From the NCBI GenBank assembly GCA_022385805.1, contig MU277705.1, forward strand, positions 62,001-126,000: DNA of 64,000 nucleotides, in the 5' to 3' direction. How positions within the stretch are numbered: the first letter of the stretch is position 1; the number at the start of each line of letters is the position of its first letter. Origin of the DNA: Pilatotrama ljubarskyi (taxonomy: Eukaryota; Basidiomycota; Agaricomycetes; Polyporales; Polyporaceae). The notes under the pieces were generated by a model. It saw only the letters and a program-made list of their open reading frames with translations, was not told where the DNA came from and did no database searches. The translations under genes were made by a program, and so were the position numbers. Positions 36,771-47,941 of this stretch are shown in pieces.

Positions 36771-38824
36771 CCCTGGAGGAACTGCTTCCTGGGTAGACGG
36801 AGCATGAACGTCTTCTCCAATATGGCCTTCACGCCATCATCCCTAGACACGGCGGACGGTCTTGGCAGTGAGAATGTTCAAGTTGAGGGGTGCTGTGCGC
36901 GGCGCAATGTCCTGTCAATAAAATGCCTCCCTCACCCATATTGGTCTTGGCCCGGGCTTGGTGCGATATCGAATGCACGTCTAAGATTAGATCTCATTTT
37001 CGTCGGAGACCTTCCTGTGCGTGACATCCTGCTTAGGGAGGCAAAGACAGGCTCTCAATCTGATGTCGAAGCTGTGCAACCCAAAGCCTTCCTCAGTACG
37101 CAGGAGTCGATGGTTAGTCCGGTCGACTGGGGTACTATCGTGCTCAATGTATGCAGTGCGACCCATGCCTCTGGCAGTGAGAGTTTTCACGCTGGAGAGC
37201 CAAGGGATTTTTTACCGATCCATGAGTATTTCGTTGGCTTCGAGATGCGTGCGCACCTCAAGCCGGTCTTGTGCGTTTCGCAATCGCTTGGCGCCAGCCG
37301 AACCCCCTCCAGAGGCCCGGGGAGTCAAATCCGCAGATTGGCAAGTTGGCGTGCTTGGCTCCAAAAAATGACATCGAAGTTCCCGCTGCGCGAGAAGGGT
37401 GGGATCTGGCTGAACGAGCGGCGAGGCTGCGTTGCTTCTTCCTTCCCGCGGAACTCGCCTGGTCACGCTTCGTCACGTAGAATGGTCAGAACGGCGACGC
37501 TGTAGAGACCGTTGCATTAGATCCCTCCTTGCATAGAAGCTATCCCTGACGGCCGCTCGGTTGGTATCGCTGTATGCAGCTCAAGTACCTTACGTGAGCA
37601 CCATTGCCCAAGTGCAGTGTCTCGATGGCAGCCACTCACCGAGTCGCCACTCCAATGAGCCCTTCGATCAAATTCCGAAGGGTCGGTTCTCGAGTCGATC
37701 CAACACACGACGGCCATGAAATCCTGGGAGTCAAGCCGCCGGATCCGGCTGCACGGATGGGTCCGTACGCCGGCCCGCCTCTCATGAGGCTGCTCGGTGC
37801 TGCGCATTCTCAGGCCTGCGATACGTCAATATCGAACTGCATGTGGAACAAACGGGTCACGGTGCAAGTTCTAGCCGCAAGGGGATGATATTCTCGACGT
37901 TCGTGAACTGCGCCTTTGCAATGAGCACTTCAGATGCTTGGCCGCAGCTACGGACACAGTAGGCCCAGCTTTTCGGTGGGATTAGCCTGGCACTTACCAC
38001 GGTGTGGAACTGCACCTCCCATACATTGCCTGAAGACAACGACCGAAGTGTACACGCCCGCCACTTGGTAGACTCCGGCGCCGTGGATATGGGTGTGGGT
38101 TCCCTCGCTTGCCTTGTGCAAGTATCGCTTGGAGACACATGGTGAAGATTTCGACATAGAGTATCGAGAGATCAGAGCTCACCAAGAGGTCGTGTCTAGA
38201 AGGGAAGAGAGCAGCTCACGTTTTCTCGACAGTCTTGGACGAGACACGTGAGTGGCATGACAAGTTGCGCCCCTATAGGATTACGGAGCATGAGCGCAAC
38301 TTTGGGAAGTGGGCGTGCAAAGCGAGTCATACCTGCATTCCTTGTCTTGAGTTAGTCGATGATCGCATGCTCAAGCTACCTAAGCCAGAGTAGTCAGCAT
38401 CAGCCAGAGCTTGGAAGGAAGTGTCTTCGCATACGCACACCGTCAGCGACATCTTGGCGAGCCACAAGTACAAACGTGAATGAGCGAAGACTCGGCAGGA
38501 CTGGGATGCCACTCCAATCCTGCAGCATGCTATGTTCTTCCTTCCTCGTACTCATTGCTAGACATTTGATCAATACAACATGGTGCGCGCTGGTATACAT
38601 TGCGAAGACGGAAAACGTGAACGTGCCAAGATATCAAAGTCGTCAATAACGTGGGTATGCGGGTATGCATGTGCAACAGCGTACAAGGAGCCTCGCGAGT
38701 CCGTTTCCTGCATTTTCTCTCTGGATCAGTCATCAAACGAATCCGCCAAGCACCTGGTGGCAAAGGCTCACCATACAACATCTATCGGCCGCCACGTCAA
38801 GCTAAGCCCTCGCCCACCAGCCTG
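36771..38824. other. Intergenic stretch, no gene supported
   Basis: About 2 kb. Several frames of 60-230 codons occur on both strands but none has motifs, secretion signals or a linked splice pattern. I found no maturation enzyme here that would go with the neighbouring repeat precursor. Confidence 0.4.
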
Positions 38825-40845
38825 CTACAGCTTTGGGGTGAGCGTGCCCAGCGCCCTCACCTTCTCTCCCGGAATGTACACCCCCTCGCCCTTCTCCAAG
38901 TCGACGTTCTCCAGAATGACGCCCGCAGGCCCTGGTGACCCCCTCTCGCCCATCCCCGTCAATCCCAACCCCAGCCCGGCTCCACCGCCGACCATCGAGT
39001 CCGACGCGTGCTTCCCGAATGGCGTCCGCGGCCGCTCGCGCTCCCTCCCGCGCTCTCCATGCTCGTCGCCCTGTCCCTCGCGCCGGCGGAAGCGGCCGCG
39101 CCGGTCGCGCCGCACCGCGATGCGCGAGTACGAGCTGAAGGTGCGTATTATCATGAAGAAGTTGAACAGCCCGAACGCGAACAGCGCCGAGATGGCCACG
39201 CGCACGCCCATTGCCTGCCTCGTGTCCAGCGGTGCAGGCGCGCTAGCGCCCTGGTCTGCGGCGGAGCCAGTGCGCCAGACGAAGCTGAGGATGGCGACGC
39301 AGAAGGAGATCATGGACCATGCGAGCCAGATGGCGGGCGTCGCCAGGAGGACCCAGATGTTCCAGAAGATGGCGGTGCGCGACTTCTGCGCCTCCTCGGC
39401 CCAGCGCGAGGCGCGGTCCATGCTGCGCATGGTGCCGAACTGGACGATGTAAACGCACCCGTAGGAGAGCGACATGAGCGCGAAGATGAGCGATATGAGC
39501 GACGACCAGCGTGTGACGGGGTCCGCCGCGGCGTCTTCGATCTGGAAGATGGTCAGGATAGTCCTTCAGGTTTGTCAGTAAGGGACGCTTGATAAGACCG
39601 AGCATAGATTCATACGTGCAGAGGAGCGCAGAGACGACGTTAAACGTCTTCCACTCGCGCATGAGCGAGTCCACGAACAGCTCCCACGAGTTCTTGAACC
39701 TCGCTAGCGCAGGCGACACGATCGGCGGCGTCCACTCCTCGGGGAACGGCATCCCCGCCAATGACGGGCTCTTGTGGCCTCCAGCGGGCGTTGCGAAGCC
39801 CGTGGCGATTGCGGCGTCGACGGACGGGTCGTGCGCGAAGTTCCCACACGCGTCGATGAGACGCTGGATCTCGGGCTTGCTCACCTCCGCGTCCTCGAAT
39901 ACGCGAGCAACGCGGTGCCAGTAGAGCGCGGGGAGCCATAGCAGGAACCAGAGGTACATCTGGCGGGGGAGCGTGTCTGAGCAAAAGAGACTCATGTCCG
40001 ATATCGCGGAACGCCATCGTTGGCGTGGCCGACGCCCATGTTTGAGCTCATCTTCGTCGACATCCTTCGCCGTAGAGAAAAGCGACAGGAGACCGGGGAG
40101 GCATGAGCAGAGGCCAGGAGCCCGTCTGGCGTGTATCCGCCCAACTGGGACTTCGTGCGTAGGCAGACCGTCGGCCGGTCCATTGTCTGCGCGGCTGGGG
40201 GAACTCTCGCGACGCAAGCCGAACCAGCGTATATGCGAGCGAAACGGGTCTACGGGTATGAACGGTTCGTCTCGTGTATGATTCCGATGAAGGTTCCAGC
40301 CTTGCAGGATCCTCAGCGGGGACGCCGCGCGCGACTGCGCAGGCGAGCGCGACGGGGGTGTCTGGAAGGTATCCCGCGCATTGACCACAGGGGAGAGGTT
40401 GTTGCTTGGGGGCTTGTTGCTCTGGCTCTGGCTGTGTCCTTGTCGCGAAGCAGGCTGGGAATGGCTGAATATGTGACCGCGTGCCGAGCTGTCACGCGAA
40501 CGGAGAGAAGGCGAAGGAACGACGGAGTCGCTATGCTGCACCAGCCGGCCTGTAACAGCTGCGAGAGGATGCCGTTAGTCTTGCTCTCGACTTCATCAGG
40601 AGAACCCGTGCAGGACAAGAAGTCTGACCAGACAAACTCCGGAAGCGTGGGGGACAGGTCCAAGGGTGCTGTGTATATGCGTCGTGTGCATGATGCGAAC
40701 GAGAGGTAGGGAACGGAACAAACGAGCGTATGCTCTCGTCCTCTCGAACCGCTGCCAGAGTCGCACTCTCGGATATCTCCGAAAGGGAAAGACTCTGAGC
40801 GCGGTCATCGCTCGAGGACGTATCCCAGAAGCTGAAAGAACGCAT
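38825..40845 (-). CDS. Multi-pass membrane protein of unknown function
   Basis: Secure exons are 39616 to about 40541 and 38825-39563 (48- to 52-nt intron, in frame), giving at least 554 residues. Probable N-terminal coding continues to the ATG at 40845 (MRSFSFWDTSSSDDRAQSL; then LSPTLPEFVWSDFLSC), but the junctions between 40541 and 40760 are not resolved. The first half is Ser/Pro/Arg-rich and disordered. Hydrophobic segments follow: MYLWFLLWLPALYW, VVSALLCTTILTIF, LISLIFALMSLSYGCVYIV, AIFWNIWVLLATPAIWLAW with SFCVAILSFVW, and ISALFAFGLFNFFMII. The C-terminus is basic and then Gly-rich. The topology resembles conserved fungal membrane proteins without known role; no transporter motif is visible. 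Confidence 0.75.
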
Positions 40846-41350
40846 AGGACGCAGGGAGATGAATGTCGGTCAAGAGTGAGCAGGGTGTAGAGTCGAGAAT
40901 GACAGCAAGTGCTGGGCCAGATGGGCCGCTATATACGTCGTCCCGCCTCAAGGACATGACGCAAAGCGCAATGAACGGCGCTGTTTCCGAAGTGCATAGG
41001 AAGATGTCAGGGTGCTGAACACCGTCAGCAGTGCTTAAGTGAGCGGGGAAGCTGTCGGTAGAGACTCGACGCTGGACAGACGGAGGCTTCCCGGTGTGAT
41101 CATCCCTTGCCAAGAGGCGAGGGATGAGCGCACGGGCGAGGGGCGACCGAACCGCATATTCCAGAGCCATGACGTATGCTACTCAGGGTTACAACAGCAG
41201 CGCAGGGCATATAAGGCTGCCTTCCACCCGCTACGCAATCATTCTAAGAGAACGCCACGCCGACGAAGCTGGCTTCTCTTCATGTGTGGAACCTGCCCGG
41301 AGGGTTGAACTCCAAGACACTCTGAGTATCTTGCTCACCTTGTCTGATGT

Positions 41351-41836
41351 TCTGCAGCGTTGCAGGAAGCGATCGTTCGCTTTCGTTTCTCTGCCTCGGG
41401 GTATCACGCCCGATAGATGAATCGGACTCGCTCAGCCGAACGGGTCCGCCACCCGAGATGGAGTGGAAGGACTGGAGGGCAGGCAAGCTTCCGCCCGAGG
41501 GCGATTCGAGAGATGTCAGTGAGGCCGATGTGTCGATGCTCCGCTTGATGGCGCGACTGGGCGTGCGCAGCCGTTCGAAGACGGGAGGAGATTGGGTGGG
41601 GAGAGCGGATAGCTTGTCGGAGCTCGTGAGCGCAGACGAAGAGGACCCGGACTCTGACCTCTGCGCTTTCAGCCGACGTCACCAGCTATATGCTATTGCA
41701 CACACCCTTGAGCTGCTTCTCCGAGTCCGACGATGGGAACGGCACCGAATTTGACCGCTTCGAGGTCAAGGAGGGACGCCTTACGGGTGCATCAGGCGCG
41801 TCTCCTACCTCAGGAGTCGTCGACATAAGTTGCTGA
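41351..41836 (+). CDS. Possible exons of an acidic, disordered unknown protein
   Basis: The frame DESDSLSRTGPPPEMEWKD and, later, SELVSADEEDPDSDL has natural-looking composition and codon use. A second open piece ends at a TGA at 41834-41836 (FDRFEVKEGRLTGASGAS). A splice between them near 41670-41720 would be needed. No start codon or family is assigned; this may equally be chance. Confidence 0.3.
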
Positions 41837-42409
41837 TACTGAGCCTCTAACTTCAAAACGAGGTCGTGCGTGCGTCAAGGTCGTCAGGGTCGTGGTGGAG
41901 GCCACCGTTGTCGCGAGCGGCGGCGCCGGCGTACTGGTGGAGAACGGAACCCGACCGTGGAGGAGGGCCTGGGGGGGATAGTGGGGGTATCGGAATAAGA
42001 GGAATGGAACTGAGCTCGGGGCGGTCGAGGAAGGTCGAGCTCTGAGCGAGAGAATGCTGTGTCTGTCAATCTCCCCACGCGTGCCCAATATGGAAGGTCG
42101 ACGCGTCGGTGGCTGGGCATTTCGACGCGTCTCAGCGCCACAGACGCGTATACCCCCGTGCGCGAGCGCACATGAAGAGCATATGTACGGATCTGCGCGC
42201 GACTCCAGGCATAGGAGTCCGACCATTCCCAAGTCAGTCGAATTGATATCAATGTTCGCGGTTATTCGCCAATTCATGCATAGACATACTCGTACATACA
42301 GGGTCATACTGATGATACATGCAAATGGAGTGATGTTACAACATCCGAAGAAACGTCCCTATGGGACCAGGACCGCCGACGCCGAAAACCGCGCACAATT
42401 AAAGCGCAT
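41837..42409. other. Intergenic stretch, no gene supported
   Basis: 573 nt downstream of the alcohol oxidase gene. Nothing recognisable. Confidence 0.45.
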
Positions 42410-45237
42410 TTAGTGGCGGGCTTGCTGAGTAGCGGGCTTGCCGGCCGGGATCGGCGCGTGCGGGACAGGAGCATGCGGGAAGCGCAGCTTAAGGCCTAAG
42501 ATAGCAATGCAGGTCAGCGATCCGCGTCTGCACATGGCGGGCATCCCGGACGTACCAAGCTCCTCCGCAATCAGGTCGGCACCCTTCTCACCGACGAGGA
42601 GGGCAGACGAGTACGTGTTTGTGCCGAGGTTATCCTGCGCGCACTCCGGTCAGGCGCGTCCCATCTACCGAGCTCCACGCGAAACACTTACCGGGCAGAT
42701 ACTGAGATCGACGCACTTGAGATTCTCCGTGCCGTACACATTGAGGCGCTTGTCGACGACTCCGCCCTGCTCGCGCGGCTTCATCGCGCACGTGCCGAGC
42801 GAGTGCCAGGTGGTCTCGACGTGGTCCGCGATCCAGTCGTCGATCGCCTTGTCGTCCTCCTCGGTGTACTTGATGTTCTCGTGCACCTTGTCCGGGTTGA
42901 AGGGCTCCGACGGGCGGTGCCACGTGCCCATGTGGATGCCCACGGTGAGGCCGTCGGGGTAGATCTCCTTCGCGGTCTTGATGTCGATGTCGCGGCACGC
43001 GGCGGGAGAGGCGGGGTGGAAGTGCGGGTGGTGGGAGGTGAGCTCGCCGCGGAAGGCTGTCACGCGTCTGTCAGTCACGACGCTGGCGAGATACGAAGGC
43101 CCGGAACCGACCATCCATGCGGCGCGCGACCTCGCGAGTGACCTTGTAGCTCCAGCGGATGGGCGCAAAGTCCGCCTTGTTGTTCATGAAGCCAGAGTCG
43201 AAGAACGGCTGCTCGTAGGGGTTCTGCGACTTGATGTGGATCTACATAACCGGTGTCACCCAGAAATCCAACTGCACGCGCCGCCAACGCCAGCTCACCT
43301 TGCCGCGCGACGCCGGATACTCCAAGTACTGGAACATTGTGATGTACTTGCCGGGCGGGAGGAGCGTGTGGTCGGCGTACGCGCCCGCGACGATCGAGCC
43401 GAACATAACGGGCTTGTCGGGCTTGTCCTTGAAGTAGCGGTTCCAGAGCTCGTTGAACTCGGGGCCCATCTCCTTGAGCTCCTCCTCCGTGGGCCGGATC
43501 TTGAAGCCCGCGTCGATGGCGTTCGACGAGAGGCGCGCCTTCTCAGGGCTCGTCTCCCATTCGGCGAAGAGCTCGCGCTGCACGTCCTTGTTGCCCCGCA
43601 GGAACTCATCAAGAGTTTGCGACTCGTTCGAAACGCGGTAGACTGCGCCATAGGTCAGCATGCGATCACGCTTAGCTACTACAGACAGACGTACTGGATA
43701 GGGTGGTGTAGTGGTCCTGGTACTCCTCACCGACGCCGGGGAGATCGCTGACGACCGGGATGCCGAGCTTCTTGAGGAGCTCGCCGTTGCCGACGCCAGA
43801 GCGCTCGAGAATCTATCCGCGACAACTTGTCAGTCATCGCGCAAGACAGCGGTGGGCGGACGTTTTCACCTGAGGCGTCCCGAGGGTGCCTGAGCTGAGG
43901 ACGACCATCTTGCGCGCCTTGACACTGGTCTCCTGGACCTGCCCGCCGTGCGTGCGGTTGCGTGAGGGGACATAGGCGACGCCGACGGCCTTGTTGTTCC
44001 CGTCGAAGATGACGCGCGAGACACGCGCGTTGCAGCGAAGGAAGAGGTTCGTCTGTACGTCCATGACGCTGTGGACGTAGGCTGAAGTGCGCGCTCAGCG
44101 AGGGTCAAACACGCCGCAATGACAGGAGCTCACCAGTTGCAGCATCGCTGCGGCGGCCAGTATGGCGGTTGATGTACTTCGCCCAGATCTCAGCACCGTG
44201 GCTGGTCTTCAGGTCTGTGAGTGGAGGTCAGTACATGCGTACATGCTGAGCGCACAATGCGACTAACCCTGAATATCATCTGCATTGACATCAGCATCTA
44301 TCTATGATGCTACCAGAGTAACACTCACCGCTGTAAGGAATGCCAATGGCGTGCGCAGCACGCAGGAAGTCCTGAGCGACCGGGGTGATCTGTCCACCAT
44401 TGCTGATGGCGATCGGACCGTCGTAGCCGTGAGTGTCGTTGTTCACCGGCTTCTGGTAGTTCTCGAGGCGCTTCATGAGCGGAAGGAGGTCGTTAGCGGT
44501 CCAGCCCTCCATCTTGAAGTCGTCTGTGGTAAGCCGAGCATAGTCAGCACGGCCCTCGGGTGGGAACACAAACACGGATGCTTCTTACCCCAGTCGGAGG
44601 CAGAGGCGCGTGTGTACATCTGGAAGTTGATGCTGCTGCCACCGCCTGCGTCCCGTAAAGTCAGCAAGGTGACTTGATCGAGGGAGATTTAGCCTCCGCA
44701 AAAATCATCCGCACCGAGGATGTTCGCGCAGGGGACGATCGAGCGACGGCCGCGCAGGTGGGAGGACTGCATGGTGTCCGTGTAGAAAGTAGCCTTGTCG
44801 TTGCTACACTGGGGTGAGCATGTCATCCAAAGTCGCTCATCGAACTTCCACTCACATTCCATCTCGCTGCATATTTCGAACGTAGATGCCGGGACTAAGC
44901 CATTATGAGGAACCTGTAACGAAGACAACGCCCACCGAGGTCGACCTACCGGTATACCCAAGGGTCATCGCGGTTGTTCGCGCCGCCTGCAATGTACAGC
45001 AGTTAGGATCAGGACCTGTTTGCGACAACACCGAAGGCGTTCACTTACCCTCAATGAGCATAACCTTGAGGTTAGGATCGGCATAAGCGAGACGTCCGGC
45101 GACGACGCAACCGGCAGGGCCTCCTCTGCAACGACGGCGAGCCGAGTGAGCATCAGAGCTTGAGGTCAGGAGGCAGAGCCAGAAGGCGCATAGACGCACC
45201 CTGCGACGATAACATCGACTTCCTCTGGGTGACCCAT
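42410..45237 (-). CDS. Alcohol (methanol) oxidase, GMC family (652 aa)
   Basis: FAD enzyme oxidising methanol and short alcohols to aldehydes with release of H2O2 (EC 1.1.3.13 type). In wood-decay fungi such as Gloeophyllum it is thought to use methanol freed by lignin demethoxylation. Sixteen exons, all phase-consistent, including one of 12 nt (44268-44279, between GIPYS and LKTSHG). The N-terminus [19 protein letters not shown] is the dinucleotide-binding fold. GMC landmarks: [31 protein letters not shown] and the catalytic pair His561 (WHSLGTCAM) and Asn604 (LGTNTYSS). Length matches the Gloeophyllum enzyme. No signal peptide and no canonical peroxisomal C-terminus (it ends QQARH), so location is open. 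Confidence 0.96.
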
Positions 45238-45330
45238 GCTGTTTCAGTACAGGAGGAGGGGCAGGTGAGCAGCGGTAAGAATAGAGATGGGAGCCTCGAC
45301 TGAGGTTGGGGCCTCTCAATTCTTTCGAGG

Positions 45331-45340
45331 GGCTTTTATG
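45331..45340 (-). promoter_or_regulatory. TATA-like element of the alcohol oxidase gene
   Basis: CATAAAAGCC on the minus strand about 95 nt upstream of the start codon. Confidence 0.45.
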
Positions 45341-47941
45341 TCTTCGTCAAAGGGGCCTGTTATCTCTCGTCCGCCGACGAGGTTCCCAAGAGGTCATTCG
45401 CGAAGTCATGGGCCCTCCCACCACAATCACCTTCGCATAAGCATGGCCGTCAGCTGGACCGAGGGACTTAAGAGGGTTTAGACCAAAACTCACGAGAATC
45501 GCCCGTTTTCTACGCAAATAGGTTAGGGCCTGAGAACATGACCGCATCCTCGGCGGGCAACGCCCGTCCTGCTCGCGCTTCTCAATATGCGGAAGGAGCC
45601 TTCATTGGCGCCCCGAGATACTGAGCGTACCCGGTTGGGTTCTATCGGCGAGCAAACGTCTGAAGCTACCCACGATTGCTATTGGACTTCAGTTGCTTGC
45701 CTGAATGGCGCGCGGGAATCTCGACGTCTACGATGCTTCCCAGTTGCATCGCAAACGGCTCTGTCATGCTGCAGGCAGGCAGCTCTTCGCAATGAGGATC
45801 TGGAACGCGCCAAGATGCGTCAAGTGTTGCAAGCTACGGCCGCCGGATGGAGGCTGTGGAAACAAGCTGAGACGCCGAGGAGACCGACTACTAGCATTTC
45901 GACCAACCGACGGGATGCAGTAGCCAGGTGGTGCAGGAAGACGATCATGAGGCAAAGGCAGATGACCGGGGGAGCGACGCAAGTTGCTTCCGCATTCAAA
46001 TGAAGCTGATCGGTATCTAGCGTACAAGATTCAGAAGGGGAGCGGGGTAGGATGAATGTGCGAAAAACCGACCTAATGCATTCTTACCCCGCAGTCACAG
46101 TCGTCTCCGGAGTGCGCCCTGAGACAGGGCCGCTCTTCCGAGCGCAGCTGAGCCTCCTGTTTGGAGTGGTCGACCGAACCTCTCCAGTTAGACTGCCGTC
46201 CTTCGCGGCCAGCTTGCCGATACGCAGTCTAGTGACCGTAGGCCCCACTTTTTGAGCAGATCCACACCATAGACGGCCAAGTCAAATACGCAGTATGCCT
46301 CGACCAGGACTATCTATAGGTCGCGATTCAGGGGTCATCATTCCCAGAGGACGCCACGTATTACATACCGGAACGACCGTGGCTACTGGCCAGCGCAGCT
46401 GACCGTCGGATTGGCTAGAGTCTGCGAACTCAATCGCTAGCGGTCGCTTGTGAGAACTGATACGAAGCCGTGTTGAGCCAATCAAACATGCGCTTGAACA
46501 TGTCGAAGAATTCAGACAGGGTGGCTGCGTATGAATTGGCCGACAACGCTGGTGAGAGTGGCGGCAAGAAGTACATCGTTTGAGAGAAGATACATTAGCG
46601 CCCAGTTTCGCAGCCACCTGACCTTGACCATCTCCACTCCACCACCGGCTCGCACACAGCTGTCCCACTCTCAGCCTCGGCGGGCTGAACAAAACGGCCC
46701 ACGGCATGGCTCAGATGGAGATTGATCATATGCTGCCCTGCTGAGCCCGCGGACCTATTCTTCACTCGCCGGCGCGCGGTGTCTTCACAGCGACAGAGCG
46801 GAAACTTGACCACCTGGGTCCAACCCGTGACAGACCCGCAGTGCCGGCGGTCATGTTCCACCCTCATTCTCCTCTTGGTCGAGCTAACTTACAGTAACGG
46901 CTGCGGGCTTCCGGAAGACCCTGGACGGCAGGCTGCATGATCACTCCATAGTCTGTTTATCGGAACAAACCGCCAGACCGGGAATCCAGGTGCAGCAATA
47001 CACTGCTCACATGTCCTCACCTCCTCGTGCTCGGGAAAGACTGTTCTCGTTGTCCGCGGTAGTTGAGGAACTTGGGAAGAACCCTGCGACGACCGCACTG
47101 CGGCTTTGGCGTTGCGGGACAGGTTGCCCCAGGAGATTGCGGGGTCGCGTGTGCACTGGCGGACAACACGTTCGCATTAGCGCGTTACAGTGTTTGTCGT
47201 ACTAGCGAGTCCCCCGACGAAGTCATGACGCACGCTTTAAGCTGTACACGGCTCGTAGGACAGCGCTGGAGATGGCGGCAGTCCCACTATCCTGGTCGAA
47301 CCGAGAACGGCGTCGTATTGCGCTCCTCACACCAATTGCTTCACTTTACAGTCGAGCGCGACGTCGCGCTTGCTCTCGATGGCAGTCAGGTACGCCCAAC
47401 CAGTATTGATCATTGTCTGCGGATCAGCCACTACTCGTTTCGCCGAATCATCACTCACTCACTCACTCGCCTTCGAGGTAGACCACAACTGAGGGCGCTT
47501 TGTTTCCGAGTCGCAGGACGCTCTGGGACGCCCTCAGTCTCGGCATTCGCAAGTATTATAATTTGGATTCGGGATGCCTCATTCAATCCCAGTACAGAGT
47601 CGGAGTACATTTCCTCACTATTTCTTCGTGATCCACATGCAGGCTTGGCATACTTCCAGACATGATGCTTGCTCTCGGTGTGTTCAAATAGAGCCTCATG
47701 AATCCCAGTCGTAATGTGCTCTTTTCATGTTTTGAATTCTACGCTTGTTTCTCGCGAGGTCCAGATCGCAGAAAGGAGACGCCGGTGATTGCCGCAATAG
47801 CGCTTGCGTCTCGTACTTAGTCACGTAAGGTTCACCTTGGACCTGAACGTTAGACGACTGCACGCGCAGCACGCTCAACTCAACCCGAACCAGCGTGGTT
47901 AAGATATTTGCTGTGATATCCTCCCCTTGAACACCCCACAG
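45341..47941. other. Stretch that probably holds the unresolved 5' part of the polymerase gene
   Basis: 2.6 kb. RNAi polymerases normally have several hundred residues before the first exon I can place (47942), so 5' exons are expected here, yet no frame aligns convincingly. A short (ACTC)n microsatellite lies at about 47451-47470. The rest shows nothing recognisable. Confidence 0.4.

Noticed and set aside
36646..38824. Search for a UstYa-like oxidase or other maturation enzyme beside the repeat precursor
   Set aside because: No frame in the flanking 2 kb shows the HxxHC-type motifs or any other recognisable enzyme, so I do not propose a RiPP cluster.
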